This document shows positions 34,408-44,000 of a DNA stretch of 64,000 bases, one piece after another. The notes beneath the pieces were generated by a model. That model ran no database searches and was not told where the DNA came from. It saw only the letters and a program-made list of their open reading frames with translations. The stretch's first letter is position 1. Each line of letters opens with the position of its first letter. The DNA is from Phycisphaerales bacterium Planc_01 (GTDB lineage: Bacteria; Planctomycetota; Phycisphaerae; Sedimentisphaerales; Anaerobacaceae). Made by a program: the position numbers and the translations under genes. The DNA lies in assembly GCA_001603075.1 (NCBI GenBank), contig LVBB01000016.1:394829-458828 (forward strand), written 5' to 3'.

Positions 34408-35838
34408 TCACCCTTTGATGCAGATCAGCGGTTCGAGGCGGGCGACCTTTTTGGCCAAACCGGCCTTCTCGGTGGCGTCGACGACGGCCGTGACATCTTT
34501 GTACGCGCCGGGGGCCTCCTCAGCAACGCCTCGCAGGGAGGCGCCCTTGATCACAATGCCCTTCTGCGCCAGGTGCATGACGACGTCCTTGCCATGCCAC
34601 CGTTGGGTGGCCTGCTTGCGGCTCATCGCGCGGCCCGCCCCGTGGCAGCAGGAGCCGAACGACAGCTCCATGCCCGTCCGCGTGCCGGCCAGCACATAGG
34701 AAGATGTCCCCATGGTCCCGCCGATCAGGACGGGCTGGCCGGTCTGTTGCAGGTCCGCCGGCAGCGCAGGGTGTCCCGGCCCGAAGGCGCGGGTCGCCCC
34801 CTTGCGATGGACGTAGAGCTTTCGCGGCTTGCCGTCGACGAGATGCTCCTCGACCTTGCAGGTATTATGCGAAACGTCGTAGAGCAGCTTCACATCGGCC
34901 TTGGGCAACAGATCGCAGAACACCTGGCGGACCAGGTGCGTCAGGACCTGCCGGTTGGCGACCGCGCAGTTGATGCCTGCGTTCATCGCACCGTAGTACT
35001 GCCTGCCGAGGTCGGACTTGATCGGCGCGCAGGCCAGTTCCTTCTCGGGCAGTTCGATGCCCTCGCTCTTGGCCGCCTTGACCATGCGAGGCAGGAAATC
35101 GGTCGCCACCTGATGACCCAAGCCCCGGGAGCCGCAGTGGATCATCACGACAATGTCGTTCAGGCGCAGTCCGAACGCCTCGGCAATCGTCGCATCGTAG
35201 ATCGCCGAGATGCGCTGGACTTCGAGGTAGTGGTTGCCCGAACCGAGCGTGCCGACCTGGTCTCTCTGTCGCTGCTTGGCGTGATCGGAAACGAATCGCG
35301 GCTCGGCGCCGCCTATCCGGCCGTTCTCCTCGATGCGAGCGAGGTCTTCCTGCGTGCCATAGCCGCGTGAGACCGCCCAGTGCGCTCCGCCGCGAAGCAT
35401 GTCGTCCATCTCGCCGGGCGACAATTCGAGCTTGCCTCGGCTGCCGACGCCGGCCGGGATGCAATGGGCCAGCATCGTCGCAAGCGGGTCTTTGCATCGT
35501 TCGATGTCGTCGTACGTCAGGCTGGTCGTCAAGGCCCGCACGCCGCAGGCGATGTCGAAACCGACGCCGCCGGCCGAGATCACCCCGCCCTGTTCGGCGT
35601 CGAAGCCGGCCACGCCTCCGATGGGAAAACCGTAGCCCCAGTGAGCGTCGGGCATCGCGTAGGAGGCCCGGACCACGCCCGGCAGCGCCGCCACGTGGGC
35701 CGCCTGGGCATAGACCTGCTCGTCCATCGCGTCAATCAGGGGCTTGTCCGCGAAAACAACGACGGGAACTCGCATGGAACCGAACGGATCGATGCACCAT
35801 GCACATTCGCTGTGGCGCTTGAGCTTCTCGGCATACAT
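34408..35838 (-). CDS. rtcB: RNA-splicing ligase RtcB
   Basis: A 476-residue RNA ligase that joins 2',3'-cyclic-phosphate and 5'-OH ends using GTP and Mn2+, in tRNA splicing or RNA repair. Metal and active-site motifs are complete: GVGFDIACGVRAL (metal Cys), LGSGNHYLEV, HCGSRGLGHQ, DVSHNTCKVEEH, GGTMGTSSYVLAG and CCHGAGRAMSR, whose His is guanylylated. Length is normal. ATG 35838 with AAGGAG ten bases upstream is preferred over the ATG 11 codons earlier, which falls before the archease stop. The archease gene ends 25 nt upstream, so the two form an operon. Confidence 0.95.
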   Translation of the reverse strand: MYAEKLKRHSECAWCIDPFGSMRVPVVVFADKPLIDAMDEQVYAQAAHVAALPGVVRASYAMPDAHWGYGFPIGGVAGFDAEQGGVISAGGVGFDIACGVRALTTSLTYDDIERCKDPLATMLAHCIPAGVGSRGKLELSPGEMDDMLRGGAHWAVSRGYGTQEDLARIEENGRIGGAEPRFVSDHAKQRQRDQVGTLGSGNHYLEVQRISAIYDATIAEAFGLRLNDIVVMIHCGSRGLGHQVATDFLPRMVKAAKSEGIELPEKELACAPIKSDLGRQYYGAMNAGINCAVANRQVLTHLVRQVFCDLLPKADVKLLYDVSHNTCKVEEHLVDGKPRKLYVHRKGATRAFGPGHPALPADLQQTGQPVLIGGTMGTSSYVLAGTRTGMELSFGSCCHGAGRAMSRKQATQRWHGKDVVMHLAQKGIVIKGASLRGVAEEAPGAYKDVTAVVDATEKAGLAKKVARLEPLICIKG

Positions 35839-35863
35839 GCCGCACGGTCTCCTTCCCTGGACG

Positions 35864-36286
35864 TCACACATCCACGATACACTGAGCGACCCACATACCC
35901 CTGGAATCGCGTTCCACCTTCAGATCGGCGTAAGTGGCCGCCTTGACCTCCACCGCCGGCTGGTGCCTGGTCACATCCACCATATCGCCCCAGGCGGTCG
36001 CCCGAATGCCCCCATCGACCGGTGCGACGTCGAACCGGCCGAACAGCATCGTTCGCGTGTCCATTTCGTAGAGCAGAGCGCTGAGCCAATACCAGAACAG
36101 CATCTCGTCGTCATCCTCTTCACAGATGATCTCGACGGATTTCCGAGGCTCGATCTTTGCCGGGTCGGTGATGATGGCGGTCAGCGCCAGCGCCGCCTGA
36201 GCGTAGGCCTCTTCTCGCGTGCGGCCGAAGCCGCGAATTCCCATGTCCGCGGGATGCGAGTAGTGTTCCCAATGGGGCTCGGTCAT
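35864..36286 (-). CDS. Archease (RtcB activator)
   Basis: A 140-residue archease. The family signature HYSHPADMGIRGFGRT is at the N-terminus, EEAYAQAALALTAIITDP follows, and the C-terminal metal-binding segment ends VERDSRGMWVAQCIVDV. Archease speeds guanylylation of RtcB and allows multiple turnovers; the gene sits directly upstream of rtcB, as in many archaea and bacteria. I chose ATG 36286 because the protein then begins at the normal family length; longer frames would overlap the neighbouring beta-helix gene. The ribosome site is weak (GTGGAT). Confidence 0.92.
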   Translation of the reverse strand: MTEPHWEHYSHPADMGIRGFGRTREEAYAQAALALTAIITDPAKIEPRKSVEIICEEDDDEMLFWYWLSALLYEMDTRTMLFGRFDVAPVDGGIRATAWGDMVDVTRHQPAVEVKAATYADLKVERDSRGMWVAQCIVDV

Positions 36287-36313
36287 AGCGAATCCACAAT
36301 AGAGACCTGGTAC

Positions 36314-36333
36314 GGGCGAATGATGATTCGCCC
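36314..36333. repeat. REP-like palindrome, copy 1
   Basis: GGGCGAATGATGATTCGCCC, an 8-bp stem with a 4-nt loop. The same 20 bases recur at 51925-51944 in the same orientation. In both places the element directly follows the stop codon of a minus-strand gene (here the TAG at 36334-36336). Confidence 0.75.
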
Positions 36334-38667
36334 CTACCGGGCCATCACGACGGATGACCAGCCGGTTTCGTTGCGTCCCGGGGAGGTGTCTCTGGCCTTC
36401 ACGCGAAACCGATGGGCCTGGCCGGAACGCCCGATCAGTACGGAATACTCCCTGGAACTCTGCCACTTGCTGCTGAAACCCGACTCGGTCGTGCACTGAA
36501 AGAGGTACTCGACGTCGGCTCGTTCATCGACGGCCTCGACGGCCGTCATGGTCGCGTAGTAATTGAGGCTTCCTCCACCGATGTTGACTTCCTTGGGCTC
36601 CGACTCCCATTTCATCGGGTCCGGCGTCGGGGGTTGCAGGTCGGCGGTCGCGGACAACGAAAAGAGGGTCGGATTCTGATTGGGCGACTTGTCCCTGGCC
36701 CGAACCTCGAAGGTGTAGTGTCCATGCGGCACCGAGGTCACTTCGTAGATTCGGCTGTCCTGCCAGCCGCTGCTGTAAGCCGGATGCGACGTGCACTCGA
36801 ACTGGTATTCGACACCGCTGGCATCCATCGCCTCGGTGGCGACCATGCGAATCGCGTTCGACGAAGAGTCGTAGGGCTCGGTCTCCCACGTCATCGGGTT
36901 CGGCGTCGGCGACGTGGTGTCGTCCTGCAGCGTACTGGTGCGGGCGGTCTCGGACCAGTCGGTCTCCAGCCGGTTGCCCCGATTCCTCGCCTTGACCCGA
37001 TACCAGTAGAGTGTCATGGGCTCAAGCCCCGTCTGCTCCCACTGCGGTTGCTGCCCGGCGGCAAACGTCAGCCACCCGCTGTTGGACTCCGGATGCTGGG
37101 CGTTCTCGAAGTAGTACTCGACCTCGGTCCCGTCCCCGGATGTCGCAACCGTTGCGGTCATGGCAATCGAATAGGGTCCGGTCCCATACGGAGCGGTGGC
37201 CCACGTCATCGGATTCGGTGTCGGTGGGATCGGCGTCGTCGGGGGCGTCCCGCGCCAGGCCCGTGCCAAAACGGCGAAATCGCGGAAGTCCACTGCGCCG
37301 TTCCGATCGATGTCTTCAGCAAGCAAATCGTCCTGCACGAGCCACATGGCCGCCCACCGCACGAGATCGTCGGGCTCGACCAGCCCGTCATGGTCCAGGT
37401 CCGCCGGATGTCCCGCATCGGACAGCGACATGCTGGCCTGTGCGGTGCCTCCATAGGCGCCCACATTGATGCGCCGGCCATGCGGCCACAACTCGGCGGA
37501 AAAGTCCGAGTCCGGCGGGCCCGCATCGATGCACTGGCTCGTTTCGCTGTCGGCCACCCACAGCCGGACCGCCGGGTCCCATCGACCGGCCTGCGAGCGC
37601 AGGTGATAGTCTCCGTCGATCCACACGTCGTCATCAGTCTGAGGCGTGCCATTGTCGTCCCAGCGACCTTCGGCAGCGAACAACGGGTCCGCAACAAAAT
37701 CTCCGGTTCCCAGTGTCGCATTGCCGCCGAAATTGCCGCTGTCGTTCATCCAGAAGGCATTGTAAGAGTTGGTGCACGGGCCGTAGATGCCGCCGGTAAA
37801 AGGCGCCTCGTTGAACGCGAAAATGTTGCTGCAAACCGTCCCCGAACAACGGCTCAGAGCGCCGCCATAGGTGCCGGCGACGTTGCCGACGATCGTGTTG
37901 TTGCAGATCCGCTGCATGCACGCATACAGGCCCCCGCCTTCTCCCGTAGCCCGGTTGCCTGCAATGACATTGTTCTCGATCGATCCGTTGCAGTCGTAGA
38001 GCCCCCCGCCGTCGGGGACGGCGACGTTGCCGACGATCCGATTGCCGACGATCCAGCCATCACAGAAATACAGCCCGCTGGCCTCGGTGTTGTAGGAGAT
38101 CACATTGTCGCGAATTGTTCCGTGACAGTAGGCAAGCCCGGCGACGTTGTAGGAGATCGTATTGCCCTCGATCAGACCGCTGCATGCATAGATGCCCTCC
38201 AGCCCGTTGGCGACGATGGTGTTGCCGACGATGGTCGGCGTCGCGTCGCTCTGGCCGGCAATCCCGGCGCCTTCGCAGTCGCGTATGATGTTCTTCGAGA
38301 TCGTCGGGGCCGATCCCACACAGGAAACGCCATGGCCGGTGATCGTGAAGCCTTCCAGAACGCATTGGCCGGTCTCATCGGAATCGAAGATGACGCTGGA
38401 ACCGGACGGTCCGACAATCACCGTCGCCCCCACCACCGCCGGGTCATCCGGGTCTTCGCTGCGAACGGTGATGCGTTTGCCGACGAACGCGATCCGCTCG
38501 CGGTACGTCCCCGGCCGGACCACGATGACATCGCCGTCCCGGGACGCATCGATCGCCCGCTGAATGGTCGGGTAGTCGGCCGAGCCGTCGGCATCGACCG
38601 AGATCGTTCTCGCGGCACAGGGAACGGTCAGCACCCAAACGATCAGCGCTGCAACGAGTCTATTCAT
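36334..38667 (-). CDS. Secreted right-handed beta-helix protein with dockerin-like domain and three C-terminal repeats
   Basis: A 777-residue extracellular protein. Signal peptide 1-19. Residues about 25-300 form a parallel beta-helix (GDVIVVRPGTYRERI, GFTITGHGV, then many NTIVxNG/NVISYN-type coils), as in pectate-lyase-like and NosD-like proteins. Residues about 410-460 are a dockerin-like EF-hand pair (DLDHDGLVEPDDLVRW and DIDRNGAVDFRDFAVLARAW). The C-terminal 300 residues are three repeats, each opening with PTPNPMTW or PTPDPMKW, FN3-like. Catalytic residues cannot be picked out, so it may be a lyase or a carbohydrate-binding surface protein. A TTGAAT-17-TATCAT promoter precedes it. Its TAG stop abuts a palindromic repeat. 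Confidence 0.85.
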   Translation of the reverse strand: MNRLVAALIVWVLTVPCAARTISVDADGSADYPTIQRAIDASRDGDVIVVRPGTYRERIAFVGKRITVRSEDPDDPAVVGATVIVGPSGSSVIFDSDETGQCVLEGFTITGHGVSCVGSAPTISKNIIRDCEGAGIAGQSDATPTIVGNTIVANGLEGIYACSGLIEGNTISYNVAGLAYCHGTIRDNVISYNTEASGLYFCDGWIVGNRIVGNVAVPDGGGLYDCNGSIENNVIAGNRATGEGGGLYACMQRICNNTIVGNVAGTYGGALSRCSGTVCSNIFAFNEAPFTGGIYGPCTNSYNAFWMNDSGNFGGNATLGTGDFVADPLFAAEGRWDDNGTPQTDDDVWIDGDYHLRSQAGRWDPAVRLWVADSETSQCIDAGPPDSDFSAELWPHGRRINVGAYGGTAQASMSLSDAGHPADLDHDGLVEPDDLVRWAAMWLVQDDLLAEDIDRNGAVDFRDFAVLARAWRGTPPTTPIPPTPNPMTWATAPYGTGPYSIAMTATVATSGDGTEVEYYFENAQHPESNSGWLTFAAGQQPQWEQTGLEPMTLYWYRVKARNRGNRLETDWSETARTSTLQDDTTSPTPNPMTWETEPYDSSSNAIRMVATEAMDASGVEYQFECTSHPAYSSGWQDSRIYEVTSVPHGHYTFEVRARDKSPNQNPTLFSLSATADLQPPTPDPMKWESEPKEVNIGGGSLNYYATMTAVEAVDERADVEYLFQCTTESGFSSKWQSSREYSVLIGRSGQAHRFRVKARDTSPGRNETGWSSVVMAR

Positions 38668-38709
38668 ATCCGTATCCTTCCTCCTGAGGAACCTTTCTCA
38701 CTGACCGCT

Positions 38710-38738
38710 ATGATACCCGAAATCCCCGTCCGATTCAA
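38710..38738 (-). promoter_or_regulatory. Promoter for the beta-helix protein gene
   Basis: On the minus strand TTGAAT is followed after 17 nt by TATCAT (4/6 and 5/6), about 43 nt before the start codon. A clear AGGAGGAAGG ribosome site lies between. Confidence 0.65.
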
Positions 38739-38760
38739 GCTCCGCGCGTCGGGCACGGCG

Positions 38761-40725
38761 CTATTCGACCACCTTCAACCCACCGTCCGCAATCAGCGAA
38801 TAGGTCTGCTCGCACTGCGGAACGGTGGTACCGGCCACCACGATCAGCCAGGAGCCCTCGGCGGGATCGGCCACATGGACCTGCTCGACGTTGTTCGTAT
38901 GGTCTTCCCTGTCGCGCCGGGCCGGCTCCTGCGGCGTCCGCGGGTCAAGCGTCCAGGGGAAATGACGCCGCCCGGCCGGGTCGATCACCACAAGGTCCAG
39001 GTCGTTGACCAGGGCCGGCGCCGCAAGCGGATCGGCGGGAAAATCGTCCCAGACCAAGGCAATCTTCAGCTCGGTCTGCTCGGAAGACACCTCGAACACA
39101 TAGGTGTTTCGTTGGCCCGGCGACTCGATACGCCCCTCGATAATGAGCGCATCGAGCGTGTTGGCGCGGACGAACTCGACCGCCCGCCTGGCGTCGATCG
39201 ATCCGTATCCCGAGGCATAATCGGGGCCCGGACTGCCCAGGTCGGCTGCGGTGTGGATCAGGATGCCCTTGAGTGTCGAGGGCAGCGGATCGGTCCCATA
39301 CGTGGCGCGCCAGTCCTCCAGAAGCAAGGCCAGCGTCCCCGAAACCGACGGCGCCGCCATCGAGGTGCCGCAGCCGGAGCCGTAGCGATTGCCCGGCAGC
39401 GTCGACCAGACGCCCCAGCCCTTGCGGGCCTCGCAGCCCGGGCCCATCACATCGGGCTTGATCCGCCCATCCGCCGTCGGTCCCTTGTTGCTCGACGACC
39501 AGATCGAGCCATCGTCCGAATTGGTGGCCCCGACCGTGATGACGTTCTTGCCGACCGCCATCGAGACGATCGTGGCCCAGCCGCCTTCGTTGCCGGCCGC
39601 ACAGACGACTGACACGGGCTTGCCGAGGCCTCCTCGGACGATCTCGTCGAGGGCGGCGCAGTAATCCTTGTAGACATGCCACTCGACCTTGGCCCATGAG
39701 TTGTTGGAGATGTCGATGTCATATAGGTCGATGGCCTGCTCATATTGCTGGCGAAGATGGGCCACGTTGTCCCAGGCGCGAAACGACACCAGCGTGGCCG
39801 CCGGAGCCATACCTCGATAGCGACGGCCGGTCAGCAGACTTCCGTCGCCCACGAGCGTGCCGGCCACCAGGGTGGCGTGATCGCCCGATCGGCCGTCGTC
39901 ATCGACGTTCGTGACCCGGCCGATCAGGTCCACGTGGTTGGCGTCGGGATGGCCTGACTCCCACTGGCCGACGATAACGCCGGAGCCGCTCAGACTATAG
40001 GGCGGCACCTGGACCGCATCGACGCTGGTCGCCGCCCGCACCCCGTCGTTCAGGTCCGCCGATTCGTAGTGCTGATCGATCCACTTGACGCCGTCACACG
40101 AGGCCAGGTCGGCGATGCAATCGACGGGCAACAGCAGGACGATGTCCCGACCGGCCTCGGCGCGCCCGACGATCTGTCCGCCCAGCCGGACGATTGTCGC
40201 CACAGCCTCGCTCGCGTCGGCGTCCTCGAAGAGTGTCACGATCAGCCTGGCGGCACCATCGGCGGTTCTGGAATAGGTGTTGACACCCCCGTCGCGCAGG
40301 GACGGATCGATCTTGTCTTCCGGCTCGATCTTGGCCAGCGCCAGGACGCCTGGGATCGCTGCAATTCGCTCGGCCGCCCTCAAGGGAAAGCTCGCCAGCC
40401 ACGCGTGGTTGGGAATATACGACAGAAGCCGGACCTGCGCCCGGGCCAGTGTCGCTTTCTCCTCCACCGTCGGCACAGAGTCCAGTTGCAGGATGGCATG
40501 GATTCGCTCGGATCGATGGTCCTGCCGGACAGACATCAGCCCATCCAGGCCAGTTTCGGGAACGAAACGACGGCTCTTGAGCAGCACCGCCTCAGCGCCG
40601 AGCCCCTCGGTCGCCGCCAGCAAGACGATCAGCAAGCCCGCGAGGGCATTCAGCTTCTGCACGGCGGTCTCGCGACGTAGGACAACCACGCGCCGATTCA
40701 CTTTCGCCCAAAACCCCCGTTTCAT
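38761..40725 (-). CDS. Secreted subtilisin-family (S8) serine protease
   Basis: A protein of about 654 residues. An N-terminal signal/anchor (ALAGLLIVLLAATEGLGAEA) and a prodomain-like region (to about 205) precede the S8 catalytic domain. Visible motifs are the His block SGDHATLVAGTLVG, the oxyanion Asn in VVCAAGNEGGW, and the Ser block GCGTSMAAPSVSGTLAL. At the expected catalytic Asp position the sequence reads GQWESGHPDAN, with Glu in place of Asp unless the alignment is shifted. A C-terminal jelly-roll P-like domain (about 530-654) ends VVAGTTVPQCEQTYSL. ATG 40725 is chosen because the frame upstream overlaps the divergent channel gene. A TATAAT promoter lies 90 nt upstream. Confidence 0.85.
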   Translation of the reverse strand: MKRGFWAKVNRRVVVLRRETAVQKLNALAGLLIVLLAATEGLGAEAVLLKSRRFVPETGLDGLMSVRQDHRSERIHAILQLDSVPTVEEKATLARAQVRLLSYIPNHAWLASFPLRAAERIAAIPGVLALAKIEPEDKIDPSLRDGGVNTYSRTADGAARLIVTLFEDADASEAVATIVRLGGQIVGRAEAGRDIVLLLPVDCIADLASCDGVKWIDQHYESADLNDGVRAATSVDAVQVPPYSLSGSGVIVGQWESGHPDANHVDLIGRVTNVDDDGRSGDHATLVAGTLVGDGSLLTGRRYRGMAPAATLVSFRAWDNVAHLRQQYEQAIDLYDIDISNNSWAKVEWHVYKDYCAALDEIVRGGLGKPVSVVCAAGNEGGWATIVSMAVGKNVITVGATNSDDGSIWSSSNKGPTADGRIKPDVMGPGCEARKGWGVWSTLPGNRYGSGCGTSMAAPSVSGTLALLLEDWRATYGTDPLPSTLKGILIHTAADLGSPGPDYASGYGSIDARRAVEFVRANTLDALIIEGRIESPGQRNTYVFEVSSEQTELKIALVWDDFPADPLAAPALVNDLDLVVIDPAGRRHFPWTLDPRTPQEPARRDREDHTNNVEQVHVADPAEGSWLIVVAGTTVPQCEQTYSLIADGGLKVVE

Positions 40726-41067
40726 ACACCGACCCAACCTCACATCTGCCCTGCGAACTCGTCGAATCGCAGGCAGGCGACCATCCCCTCCCGGCGTTCC
40801 GATGGACCGCTTCATTATACCATTTCGAGCCACCCATTTCCAGTCCATGCGCCCCGACGATCCAATCACAATGGTCCCATATATCGTCTGTGAATCGGTG
40901 TGGTACAGGCGTTCGTTCGGACGGGTTTTTGCTGTCCATGCGCCAGACGGCCAAGTACACTGAGCACCCACAAGACGAACTGGATTCTGTCGCGCTCGGC
41001 CGCGCATATCGCATATATGGGGGATCCCGGGGCCTATCGGGATCGGAGGGCCGCTTTGGAGATCTGT
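40726..41067. other. Divergent promoter region between protease and channel genes
   Basis: It carries the protease promoter (40814-40842). Toward the channel gene there is a perfect 7-bp inverted repeat (GATCCCG at 41023 and CGGGATC at 41038-41044), ending 23 nt before the start codon, which could affect translation. A clear plus-strand promoter was not found. Confidence 0.5.
40814..40842 (-). promoter_or_regulatory. Promoter for the S8 protease gene (extended -10)
   Basis: On the minus strand TGGAAA is followed after 17 nt by TATAAT, and the -10 box is preceded by TGG, giving the extended TGn motif. Confidence 0.65.
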
Positions 41068-44000
41068 ATGGTCAGTGTGAATTCGGGCAATCCCAGGGCC
41101 ATGACGGCACACCTGATTCTGCTCGCAGCCCTTGTTCTGTCGCCTGCATCGCCGAGGTTGACGGCACAGACATCGGACACGATCTCGACCGGTCCGGCTG
41201 AGGTCAATCAGCCAGGTCCCACCGGTGCCGAGGCGGCCGAGACGACCAAAGCCGCACCCGTGGTCACCGCCGAAACGATCGACGCACGGAAGAAGCACAT
41301 CGCAGGCTCTGCGGATCTGGCCGATGACGCCAAGGTCCGACTGACCGAGATCTACGACAAAGCCCTGGCTCAGTTGAAACTGGCTCAGGAGCTGGCGGAG
41401 AAGGACCGGCAGTACGGACAGACCATCCAGAACGCACCGTCGACGCTGGAGGAGATCCGGAAATCGCTGGCGCAGCCGGCCGTCGCCGCTGCGCCGGAGG
41501 TGGCCCCGGACCTGACCCTGGCCCAGGCCGAGCAGAGTCTGGCACAGGCCCTTGTGGCCCTGGAGGAAGCCAAGAAGAGGGCCGCCGAACTGGAGGAAGA
41601 ACCGCGCAGGCGCGCCGACCGAAGGGCCAGGATCCCTGAGGAATCGAAGACCACACGTCAGCGGCTCGACGAGATACAGAAGGCCCTCGAAGCGCAGGCC
41701 GAACAGACCGAATCGGACCAGGCCAACCACGTTCTTCTGGCGGCCGAGCGGACTGTCCTGCAGAATCGGCTCGATGCGAACGCCAAAGAACTGCTGTCCT
41801 ACGATGCGACCAACGAACTGCTCGCCGCCCGCCGAGACCTGGCGACCCGGCAACTGGCGGCCGCCCAGAAACGGGTGGATTTCTGGCAGGAGAAGACGGA
41901 AGCCCTGCGGCAGAAGGCCGCCCAAGCCGCCAGGACCGAGGCCCTTCGCGCCAAGGAAGAAACCAAATCGGCCCGTCCGGAACTCCAGCCGATCGTCGAG
42001 AGGAATGCCGAACTGGCTCAGGAGCAGGCGGAACTCGTTTCAAGAATTCAGGGGGTCACGAGGTACGCCGAAACCGTGGACGCCACGCTGGCGACCACGC
42101 GAAAGGACTTCGACGAGATTCGTAGCCAGATCGAGACCGCCGGCAGGGTCACCGACTCGATAGGCATCCTGCTGCTGGGCAAACGAGACAAGCTCCCGAA
42201 CATCGGTGAACGCCAGCGGCGGATGCGAGATCGCCCTTCCGACATCGTCTCGTCGCAGCTTCAAGCGATGGCCTATGACAGACAATGGTCCGAGCTGGCC
42301 GACCTGACCGAAGAATTGGAGGCTGTGGCCGCCGGATTGGACGCCAGCCTTCCTGAAATCCAGCGCGACGTGGTCATCAAGGAGGCGGCCGACTATTACG
42401 AAGGCCAGAGGAAGCTGCTTCGGGCCATCTCGGACCACTATTGGGATTTTGCGACGCGTCTGGCCCATCTGGACAGCAGCGAGCGGCTGCTGGTCAAAAC
42501 CGTCGAGGATTTCTCGGACTTCATCGACGCCAATGTCTTGTGGGTCAAGAGCGACCGCATGCCGGGCCTGTCTCATTTCGGGCAGGCCGCCAAGGCGTTT
42601 CTCTGGCTCGTTTCTCCATTGAACTGGCAGAGAACCGCTCGCACGCTGTGGAACGATCTGTCCGCGAACCCCATGATCTACGTCCTTGTGGCAGCGCTCG
42701 TCGGGGCCGTGATAACGTTTCGTCGCCGGGTCCATGCCCGTATCAGAGCCGGCTCCGAGAAGGTCCGCCAGATTCAGACCGACTGCTTCTTCCTGACGGT
42801 CGAGGCGCTCGCTCTGACGGCGCTGCTGGCGGCAATCTGGCCGGCGTTTCTTCTGCTGGCTCACTGGCGTCTGTCGATGATGGCCCTCGATGATTTCGTC
42901 CGTGCGGTGGCCGCCGGATTGCACCGAATGGCCTCGGCCGTCTTCGTCCTGAGTTTCCTGAGCCGCCTGGCCATGCGCCACGGCCTGGCCGACGATCACT
43001 TTCGCGTTCGTGAGGAGCCGCTGGCCTTTCTGCGGCGGCATCTGCGATGGTTCGGCCTGCTCATCTATCCGGTCGTATTCGTGTTCGAAGTCATGCGAAC
43101 GCAGCAAACCGATGAGTCGTGGTACGGCGCCGCCGGGCGGATCGTCTTCATTGTGGGCCAGGCAGGCCTTGCGGTGTTTCTGCTGCGTTTGCTGCGTCCT
43201 GCCGCACCTCTGATGGAGACTTGGCTGAAGCAACATCGAGGAGGTTGGCTGGATCGTCTTCACTTCCTCTGGTATCCGGCGTGCCTGCTGGTACCGCTGT
43301 CCTTTGCCGTTCTGGCGGGCACAGGCTATCTCTACGGGGCCCGCTATCTCAACGAGAAGCTGATGCGCACCATCGGTCTGATTCTCATAGCCATCCTCGT
43401 TCGCGCGATGTTCGTCCGGGGCCTGACCCTCGCGCAGCGGCGACTGGCGCTGCTCGAACGACAGAAACGCCAGGCCGCCGTCGAGCAGAAACCCTTACAG
43501 GACCCGGCGACGACAGCGACCGCCACCGGAGAGACGCCCGAGAGCAAGGTCAAGCCCGAACAGACCATCTTCGAGATGTCGCAGCAAACCCGAAGACTCA
43601 TCGCGGCCGCGACCACCATCCTGCTCGTGCTCGGGGCATGGTACATCTGGAAGGACGTGCTCCCGGCGCTGACGAAGCTGGGGACGTTTGAACTCTACAA
43701 GGCCGGTCCCGACGAGATCGTCACCCTTGGGGCAATGGTCACAGCTTTGGTCCTGATCGCCCTGACCGTTCTGATCGCCCGCAACGTGCCGGGCCTGCTG
43801 GAGCTGGCCATCCTCAGACACCTGCCCCTGGACCGCGGCGTGCGTTTCGCGATCGTCACCATCTGCCGCTATATCTTTGTCGTGATCGGCGTGGTGCTGG
43901 CCTTCACCGAACTCGGCATCGGCTGGGCCAAGGTCCAGTGGCTCATCGCCGCCATGACGGTGGGCCTGGGCTTCGGCCTGCAGGAGATCTTCGCCAACTT

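Noticed and set aside
40726-41925. Long 5' extension of the S8 protease frame
   Set aside because: It overlaps the protease promoter and the divergent MscK-type gene, whose coding sequence is clear on the other strand.
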